A stretch of 57,241 bases of DNA, taken from assembly GCA_900555925.1 (NCBI GenBank), contig USMU01000001.1, positions 1 through 57,241 on the forward strand, read 5' to 3'. Numbering within the stretch: the stretch's first letter is position 1; every line of letters begins with the position of its first letter. The notes under the pieces were generated by a model. That model was given only the letters and a program-made list of their open reading frames with translations, ran no database searches and was not told the origin of the DNA. The translations under genes were made by a program, and so were the position numbers. The DNA is from an uncultured Clostridium sp. GTDB taxonomy: Bacteria > Bacillota > Clostridia > Christensenellales > Borkfalkiaceae. Below are positions 52,450-57,241 of this stretch, in pieces.

Positions 52450-52478
52450 TTGCTTTTTTCTTTCTTATTCAGTATAAT
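52450..52478 (+). promoter_or_regulatory. tRNA-Thr promoter
   Basis: TTGCTT (52450-52455), 17-bp spacer, TATAAT (52473-52478), ~29 nt before the mature tRNA. Confidence 0.8.
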
Positions 52479-52506
52479 AAATAAGCTTGTTGATGAGCAA
52501 GCACTT

Positions 52507-52582
52507 GCTACTGTGGCTCAGTCGGTAGAGCGAGTGATTCGTAATCACTAGGTCGCCGGTTCAAATCCGGCCAGTAGCTCCA
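52507..52582 (+). tRNA. tRNA-Thr (CGT)
   Basis: 76 nt with encoded CCA. Acceptor stem GCTACTG (52507-52513) pairs with CAGTAGC (52572-52578), D arm GCTCAGTCGGTAGAGC, and anticodon stem AGTGA/TCACT (52533-52537, 52545-52549). The loop TTCGTAA gives anticodon CGT (52540-52542), and the T arm contains GGTTCAAATCC. Decodes ACG. A tyrosine integrase gene ends 139 nt downstream. Confidence 0.97.
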
Positions 52583-52584
52583 TC

Positions 52585-52637
52585 AATCCCATATATTGTG
52601 TTTTTTCAATGATAATAACACAATATATGGGATTTTT
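52585..52637 (+). terminator. tRNA-Thr terminator
   Basis: 18-bp perfect stem (52585-52602 with 52617-52634), 14-nt loop, short T run. Confidence 0.85.
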
Positions 52638-52720
52638 CATTTTTACAAATCTTGTTTTCGGAGCATTTTTTCCGCTTTCGGTGTCAATTGGGGTGTCAAA
52701 AACGGTGTCATTTTTCGAGC

Positions 52721-53986
52721 CTATATGCCGCAAAAGACATTTTGTATCTTTCCGGATACACTTTCAAGGTATTCCGTCGTAGTGTCCGTATATATATTTT
52801 GCGTAACCGCCAACGATGCGTGCCCGAGCAGATATTGTTTGAGCTTCGGTTGTATGTTTCCTTCTTCCAATCTCGTCGCATAGGTATGCCGCAAAATATG
52901 GAGAGTAACATTTAATCCCGTTTCTTTCGCGATTCTTTCGGTTGCCTTACGGACTGCATCGTAAGAATACGGAAAGATAGCGTCGCCGCTCATACATTTG
53001 ATTTCATCGCATATACTTCGGGGAACCGGTACGATGCGATATCCCGCATCCGATTTCGGCGTTTGCTCGATCTTTTCTCCGTTTACGAACACTACATTTT
53101 TATTGACCGAAACAATACCTTTTTCAAAATCGAAATCGGAACGTTTCAGCGCGAGCGCTTCTCCTATACGCAATCCCGTACTGAGTAAAAATCGATACAA
53201 TAAAGAGTGTTTCGTTTGGGAGGCTGCCCTCAAAAAGATTTCTTGTTCTGCTCTCGTGAGTGCTTTTTTATGCGAAGCCTTATGCCTTTTGATTTCCACG
53301 GCATCGCAGGGGTTATTTTTGATTATCCCTTGTATTACCGCCTTTTTGAATAATTGAGACAAATTGATCTTGCACAGGTCTCTTATTCGTCCCGCCTTTA
53401 TTCCGACCAACAACTTTTGAATATCGTTTGAGGTTATCTCGTCCAGCGCCTTATCTTGAAATGCTTTTTCCGCGTATTTTAACGACCTCTCCATCGATTG
53501 TAACGATGAGGGTTTTAGATTGGGCTTTTTATAGATCTCGATCCATTCGGACATATAGGCAAGGAACATAGGGCTCGATTTTTTGCGCGGTTTTACCTTT
53601 TGAGGGGTGCGCTGTCTTCTGCTTCGGCTGTTTCTCAAAAACTCTCTGATTTTGTTTGTAACATCTTCGTAATTCCTCCCGTAAAAGTATTTGCGTTGTC
53701 CGTCATCCTGAATGATATACCCTTGGAACCTTCCGTCCCGTCTCGGTTTACTTGTGATGGATACGCCTTTCGCTTCTATTAACATTTGACTCTCCTTTTC
53801 AGTAGTCAAAGCATTGCCGTTTTTATCTTCAATATTTTTAGCTTCCATTAATGACCTCAATATATCTTTCGTAAAACTTTCTGCCGCCAAACGCAGCACT
53901 GTGGCCGTGGCATCGTCTTTACTTTTACCGTTAACAGAAGCTGTATTTATAATTTTAAGTACATTTACTAGTTCGTCATGATTCAT
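52721..53986 (-). CDS. int: tyrosine recombinase (phage/ICE-type integrase)
   Basis: 421-residue site-specific recombinase. N-terminal ~80 residues are an unassigned helical part. An AP2-like arm-binding domain follows (SITSKPRRDGRFQGYIIQDD), then the core-binding domain (about 145-240, FLAYMSEWIEIYKKPNLKPSS). The catalytic domain has LSTGLRIGEALAL (first Arg), LHILRHTYATRL (His-x-x-Arg), LGHASLAVTQNIYTD (His and the Tyr nucleophile). All catalytic residues are present. Encoded toward tRNA-Thr, the usual position at attL. Downstream of the RHH gene and probably expressed with it. Confidence 0.94.
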   Translation of the reverse strand: MNHDELVNVLKIINTASVNGKSKDDATATVLRLAAESFTKDILRSLMEAKNIEDKNGNALTTEKESQMLIEAKGVSITSKPRRDGRFQGYIIQDDGQRKYFYGRNYEDVTNKIREFLRNSRSRRQRTPQKVKPRKKSSPMFLAYMSEWIEIYKKPNLKPSSLQSMERSLKYAEKAFQDKALDEITSNDIQKLLVGIKAGRIRDLCKINLSQLFKKAVIQGIIKNNPCDAVEIKRHKASHKKALTRAEQEIFLRAASQTKHSLLYRFLLSTGLRIGEALALKRSDFDFEKGIVSVNKNVVFVNGEKIEQTPKSDAGYRIVPVPRSICDEIKCMSGDAIFPYSYDAVRKATERIAKETGLNVTLHILRHTYATRLEEGNIQPKLKQYLLGHASLAVTQNIYTDTTTEYLESVSGKIQNVFCGI

Positions 53987-54051
53987 TTTTGATAATTCTT
54001 GTCCTCCTTATAGTGAAAGCGCAAGGGGACATAATCCTTGCGCTTTTCGTT

Positions 54052-54288
54052 TTATTTTTTATTTTTTTGTTTTTTCGGGTCGTATTCCGACTTCAAAGCG
54101 CTATATCCTGCTTCGATCAATTTTACTTTCGTGAGGCCGTGCTCCGTTAAGAAAGCGTTTATTTCTTCATACAGTGCCCTCGGAATCATCGTTCCGAAAT
54201 TTCCGCTCGTTGCTTTTCTCTTTTCTTTATTCCGTTCCTCGTACCGTCTGCGGCTTTCCCGCCCGGGTGTGTTTTCTTTTCTCTCCAT
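54052..54288 (-). CDS. small RHH-like DNA-binding protein of the mobile element
   Basis: 78 residues. Basic, low-complexity N-terminus (RRRYEERNKEKRK), then a strand FGTMIPRALYEEINAFLTEHGLTKVKLIEAGYSAL fitting a ribbon-helix-helix fold. A strand is followed by two helices. Small proteins of this kind are commonly encoded next to clostridial integrases and may be a repressor or directionality factor, which is inference. GGAG lies ~7 nt before the ATG. A consensus promoter with a palindrome at the start site precedes it. Confidence 0.7.
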   Translation of the reverse strand: MERKENTPGRESRRRYEERNKEKRKATSGNFGTMIPRALYEEINAFLTEHGLTKVKLIEAGYSALKSEYDPKKQKNKK

Positions 54289-54312
54289 AATTACTCCGAA
54301 AATAATATTGTC

Positions 54313-54322
54313 GTATTAATAC
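54313..54322 (-). promoter_or_regulatory. palindromic operator candidate at the RHH gene start site
   Basis: GTATTAATAC, a perfect 10-bp palindrome, begins one base downstream of the -10 (54324) and covers the expected transcription start. A fitting site for autorepression by the RHH product. Confidence 0.45.
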
Positions 54323-54323
54323 T

Positions 54324-54352
54324 ATTATAGCACCTTGTAGCTATCAAGTCAA
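54324..54352 (-). promoter_or_regulatory. consensus promoter of the RHH-integrase unit
   Basis: Minus strand TTGACT (54352-54347), 17-bp spacer, extended TGCTATAAT (TATAAT 54329-54324). Confidence 0.85.
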
Positions 54353-54377
54353 GCATTTTTAGCAAAATTTTTTTCCG

Positions 54378-54491
54378 TCAGCCTTTTTCAAAGCTCCAAC
54401 AGCTACTTATTTTTTCCTGTTCTTTACTTTTCTCGCGTTCCCTCTCTTCCTGCATCTCGTCCTCGATTTCTTTCAGTCGATTGGTGTACAG
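54378..54491 (-). pseudogene. 3' remnant of a mobile-element gene
   Basis: A minus-strand frame of 37 codons reads LYTNRLKEIEDEMQEEREREK and ends in SCWSFEKG before TGA (54380-54378). It is Glu/Arg-rich with strong coding character, but is cut at ~54495 by a stop and has no start. It looks like the C-terminal tail of a replication or mobilisation-type protein; the parent family is not certain. Confidence 0.45.
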
Positions 54492-54547
54492 TCATATACA
54501 AGTGTCGTCAATAAAATGGTTTGGAGAAAGTTCTGAAATAATAAAGA

Positions 54548-54582
54548 AGAGCGTACTTAACTTCTTACGTCAAGTACGCTCT
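54548..54582 (-). terminator. terminator of the UDP-sugar operon
   Basis: 11-bp perfect stem (54548-54558 with 54572-54582), 13-nt loop. On the minus strand it is followed by a T-rich but interrupted tail (CTTCTTTATTATTT). It lies 7 nt beyond the epimerase stop. With the entries above, this accounts for 54289-54588. Confidence 0.65.
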
Positions 54583-54588
54583 CTTATT

Positions 54589-55674
54589 TTATACTTTATA
54601 AAATTCTTTGTACCACTCGGCAAATTTTCTTAAGCCCTTCCGCAAATTCGTTCTTGGCTTAAAACAAAAATCACGTTCTAAAGACGAAGTTTCTGCATAA
54701 GTGATAGGTACGTCGCCAGGTTGCATTGGTACAAGCTTTTTATGCGATTCAAAATCGTAATCAGCAGGTAGAACTTTCGCATGAATAAGTTCTTGTTGTA
54801 AAATATCCACAAAATCCAACAAATTTTCGGGTTTATTATTCCCAATATTATAAATCGCATACGGAGGAACAGGTAAACCGTCTTCTCCATTTTTCTTTTC
54901 TGGAGCGCCTTGCATGACACGTTTAACACCTTCTACAATGTCGTCTATATAGGTAAAGTCGCGCTTGCAATTTCCGTAATTGAAAATTTGAATAGTTTCA
55001 CCTTTCAATAACTTATTGGTAAAGTTGAAATATGCCATATCTGGACGCCCTGCGGGACCGTAGACGGTAAAGAAGCGTAAACCCGTGGAAGGAATATTAT
55101 ATAATTTACTGTATGCATGAGCCATTAATTCATTTGACTTTTTTGTGGCAGCATATAAAGAAATGGGATTATCGACTTTGTCATCGGTAGAATAAGGAAC
55201 TTTTTTATTTGAACCGTAGACCGACGATGAAGATGCGTAAACGAGATGTTTAATCCCAGAGGCTCCATTGACGTAAGAATAACGGCAAGCTTCTAAAATG
55301 TTATAAAAGCCAATTAAATTCGATTCAATGTACGCATCTGGATTGCTTATAGAATAACGAACTCCCGCTTGTGCTGCAAGATTGACGACTATCTCAGGTT
55401 TGTACGTCTCAAAAATTTGTGTGATCAAGGTTTTATTTGCGATATTTCCTTGGACAAAAATCCAAGAAGAATCCTTATGTTCAGAAGCAATTTTCTTAAT
55501 CTCGTGTAATCTCCATTTTTTTAGGCAAACATCGTAATAATCGCTCATATTATCAATTCCTACGATATGAATAGAAGATTGCGAACGGAGAAGTTCTAAT
55601 ATAAGATTGGCACCGATAAAACCCGCTGCACCAGTGATAAAGATAGTTCTATTTTGCAAAGTAATAGTTGTCAT
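54589..55674 (-). CDS. NAD-dependent sugar-nucleotide epimerase, probable UDP-glucuronate 4-epimerase
   Basis: Extended short-chain dehydrogenase of 361 residues. NAD motif IFITGAAGFIGANLILELL, DNMSDYYDVCLKKWRL, VVNLAAQAGVRYSI, active-site Ser/Tyr/Lys in VYASSSSVYGSN and SLYAATKKSNELMAHAY, and substrate motif GLRFFTVYGPAGRPDMAYF. This pattern is that of CapI/LspL-type UDP-glucuronate to UDP-galacturonate epimerases. The adjacent upstream gene makes UDP-glucuronate, which supports the substrate. AT-rich relative to the main chromosome genes. Probably feeds capsule or wall polysaccharide. Confidence 0.9.
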   Translation of the reverse strand: MTTITLQNRTIFITGAAGFIGANLILELLRSQSSIHIVGIDNMSDYYDVCLKKWRLHEIKKIASEHKDSSWIFVQGNIANKTLITQIFETYKPEIVVNLAAQAGVRYSISNPDAYIESNLIGFYNILEACRYSYVNGASGIKHLVYASSSSVYGSNKKVPYSTDDKVDNPISLYAATKKSNELMAHAYSKLYNIPSTGLRFFTVYGPAGRPDMAYFNFTNKLLKGETIQIFNYGNCKRDFTYIDDIVEGVKRVMQGAPEKKNGEDGLPVPPYAIYNIGNNKPENLLDFVDILQQELIHAKVLPADYDFESHKKLVPMQPGDVPITYAETSSLERDFCFKPRTNLRKGLRKFAEWYKEFYKV

Positions 55675-55683
55675 ATTTTTCCC

Positions 55684-57162
55684 TCAATCTCTTTGGAACA
55701 AGTCTCTTGTATAGACTTTTTCTTTAACATCGTCAAGGCAAGAATCAAAACGATTAGCAATAATACAGCGACTCATTTTCTTAAATTTTTTGAGATCGTT
55801 GACGATAAGGCTCCCAAAAAACGTAGTTCCGTTTTCCAAAGTCGGCTCGTAAATAATCACCGTAGCCCCTTTCGCTTTAATTCGTTTCATGACTCCTTGG
55901 ATAGAGGATTGACGAAAGTTATCGGAATTACTCTTCATGGTCAGTCGGTAAACGCCGACAATGACCTCCTTTTCTTTATTTTCGTCAAAGATGCTATTCG
56001 CTTCATAAGCACCTGTAAGTTCTAGAATCCGATCAGCAATAAAATCCTTTCTCGTGTGATTACTTTCCACAATCGCTGTTATCATGTTCTGCGGTACGTC
56101 GTTGTAGTTGGCAAGAAGTTGTTTAGTATCCTTGGGTAAACAGTAACCGCCATAACCAAACGAGGGATTATTATAATGTGTCCCGATGCGTGGATCAAGG
56201 CATACGCCTGTAATGATATCTTGTGTATTTAATCCCTTAACCTCTGCATATGTATCTAGTTCATTAAAATAGGAAACTCGAAGCGCTAAATATGTATTGG
56301 CAAAAAGTTTAACAGCTTCGGCTTCAGTAAATCCCATCAATAATATCTCTACATTCTTTTTGATAGAACCTTCTTGTAAAAGTTCAGCAAAAGTTTGAGC
56401 TGATTTTAATAGTTTTTCGTCTGATTTATCCGTGCCTACAATAATACGTGAAGGATAAAGATTGTCATAAAGAGCCTTGCTTTCACGTAAAAATTCAGGA
56501 CTGAAAATTATATTTTTCGTATTATATTTAGCTCGGATAGCTACCGTATATCCGACAGGAATAGTCGATTTTATAACTATGATTGCGTTCGGATTAACTT
56601 TAAGAACAAGTTTAATTACTTCTTCTACTGCAGAAGTGTCAAAATAATTCTTCTTGCTATCATAATTAGTTGGCGTAGCGATAATTACGAAATCGGCATT
56701 TTTATAGGCATTTTCACCATCAAGTGTGGCTACAAGATTAAGGTTTTTATGAGAAAGATATTCTTCAATATAGTCATCTTGGATGGGGGATTTTTTTTGA
56801 TTGATAAGTTCTACTTTTTTTGGAACAACATCAACTGCTGTGACTTGATTATGTTGAGCAAGTAATATAGCTAGCGATAAACCGACATAACCTGTTCCTG
56901 CAACAGCAATGTTTACTGACGAATGAAAAGCTGTAAAGGGCATGATAGACTCATCTCCAAACATAGCACTTGGCTCAAATCCAAGAACATCACCGAGTTT
57001 TTCAAGTTGTGGGATTAGAGGAATATAATTCCCTTGTTCTAAGCGACTAATAATTGCTCTATTGATGCCTGTAAGGATAGAAAGCTGTTGTTGAGATAAA
57101 TGCTTTTCCTTTCTTAGGGAAATAACTTTTTGTGCTAGCATTTTTACATTTAGTTTTTTCAT
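55684..57162 (-). CDS. XRE helix-turn-helix fused to UDP-glucose/nucleotide-sugar 6-dehydrogenase
   Basis: 492 residues in two parts. Residues ~5-68 form a Cro/C1-type [23 protein letters not shown] then [21 protein letters not shown]. From ~80 a complete UDP-glucose dehydrogenase follows: [23 protein letters not shown] NAD motif, [30 protein letters not shown], and the catalytic Cys in [16 protein letters not shown] with the upstream Lys in [17 protein letters not shown]. The C-terminal UDP-binding domain has [17 protein letters not shown]. The enzyme oxidises UDP-glucose to UDP-glucuronate, which the next gene (9 nt downstream) would epimerise. The HTH suggests autoregulation. AGAGAGAGG precedes ATG. 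Confidence 0.92.
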   Translation of the reverse strand: MKKLNVKMLAQKVISLRKEKHLSQQQLSILTGINRAIISRLEQGNYIPLIPQLEKLGDVLGFEPSAMFGDESIMPFTAFHSSVNIAVAGTGYVGLSLAILLAQHNQVTAVDVVPKKVELINQKKSPIQDDYIEEYLSHKNLNLVATLDGENAYKNADFVIIATPTNYDSKKNYFDTSAVEEVIKLVLKVNPNAIIVIKSTIPVGYTVAIRAKYNTKNIIFSPEFLRESKALYDNLYPSRIIVGTDKSDEKLLKSAQTFAELLQEGSIKKNVEILLMGFTEAEAVKLFANTYLALRVSYFNELDTYAEVKGLNTQDIITGVCLDPRIGTHYNNPSFGYGGYCLPKDTKQLLANYNDVPQNMITAIVESNHTRKDFIADRILELTGAYEANSIFDENKEKEVIVGVYRLTMKSNSDNFRQSSIQGVMKRIKAKGATVIIYEPTLENGTTFFGSLIVNDLKKFKKMSRCIIANRFDSCLDDVKEKVYTRDLFQRD

Positions 57163-57241
57163 AACGCCTCTCTCTCTTTAAAAGATTGATACTTTAAGAA
57201 ACAAATTGTGACGATTTGAAAGGTTTAATTTATAATATTAT

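Noticed and set aside
52585..52634. Half-sites resembling an NrdR box in the tRNA terminator (ACACAATATATG)
   Set aside because: It is one arm of an 18-bp terminator stem, with no dyad of the NrdR type and no 31-32 bp partner.
1..57241. CRISPR array
   Set aside because: No regularly spaced identical direct repeats were seen. The only tandem repeats are coding (11476-11619 and the repeat protein at the left end).

Overview
The window reads as a chromosome segment of an anaerobic, spore-forming member of the Bacillota, class Clostridia. The evidence is purine-rich Shine-Dalgarno sites, many consensus sigma-A promoters (often with an extended TGn -10), a T-box riboswitch, the Bacillus-like order ytxC-thrS-infC-rpmI-rplT, SpoIIID, class III ribonucleotide reductase, a flavodiiron protein and RNase J. 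The style of the repeat protein at the left end hints at the Christensenellales, but that placement is an inference. The host part has moderate GC. The islands at about 22.0-22.9, 39.6-40.6 and 52.6-57.2 kb are more AT-rich.

Layout. 0-6.6 kb: the rest of a large acidic repeat protein, RNase J, then a tRNA-wobble pair (trmR and a U32-family trhP). 6.7-10.7 kb: a peptide and amino-acid scavenging operon (asparaginase, oligoendopeptidase F, M29 aminopeptidase). 10.8-12.9 kb: two G3E GTPases that look like metal chaperones, one with a His/Cys repeat and one apparently fused to a YcgQ-like C-terminal domain. 13-21.9 kb: translation genes (leuS, ytxC, T-box-thrS, infC-rpmI-rplT, a SpoU methylase, yebC). 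22-28 kb: accessory and repair genes (ung, a nucleosidase, a ferritin-like protein, an MBL hydrolase, a phosphopantetheinyl transferase, C_GCAxxG_C_C and SRPBCC proteins). 28-39.5 kb: ychF, argS, helD, a HAD nucleotidase, parE-parC, spoIIID. 39.6-48.5 kb: a methyltransferase with a probable frameshift, flavodiiron protein, tyrA, a DUF1934-MBL-rho operon, and NrdR-controlled nrdD-nrdG. 48.5-52.4 kb: a PNPOx-like protein and an envelope cassette (O-antigen-ligase-like protein, anchored protein, lipid kinase). 52.5-54.5 kb: tRNA-Thr(CGT) with a tyrosine integrase, an RHH protein and a decayed gene, the end of an integrated element. 54.6-57.2 kb: UDP-sugar genes (a UDP-glucuronate epimerase and an XRE-HTH fused to UDP-glucose dehydrogenase).

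The most unusual signals are two genes whose consensus promoter places the transcription start on the A of the ATG (TATAAT-N6-ATG), so they are probably leaderless; a near-consensus promoter reading antisense through the phosphopantetheinyl transferase toward the next gene (excludon-like); an ATC start for infC; two pairs of NrdR boxes upstream of nrdD; a divergent Rho; a terminator stem that contains the next gene's -10 box; the HTH-UDP-glucose dehydrogenase fusion; and the G3E-YcgQ-like fusion. All calls come from reading the sequence. No database search was run.
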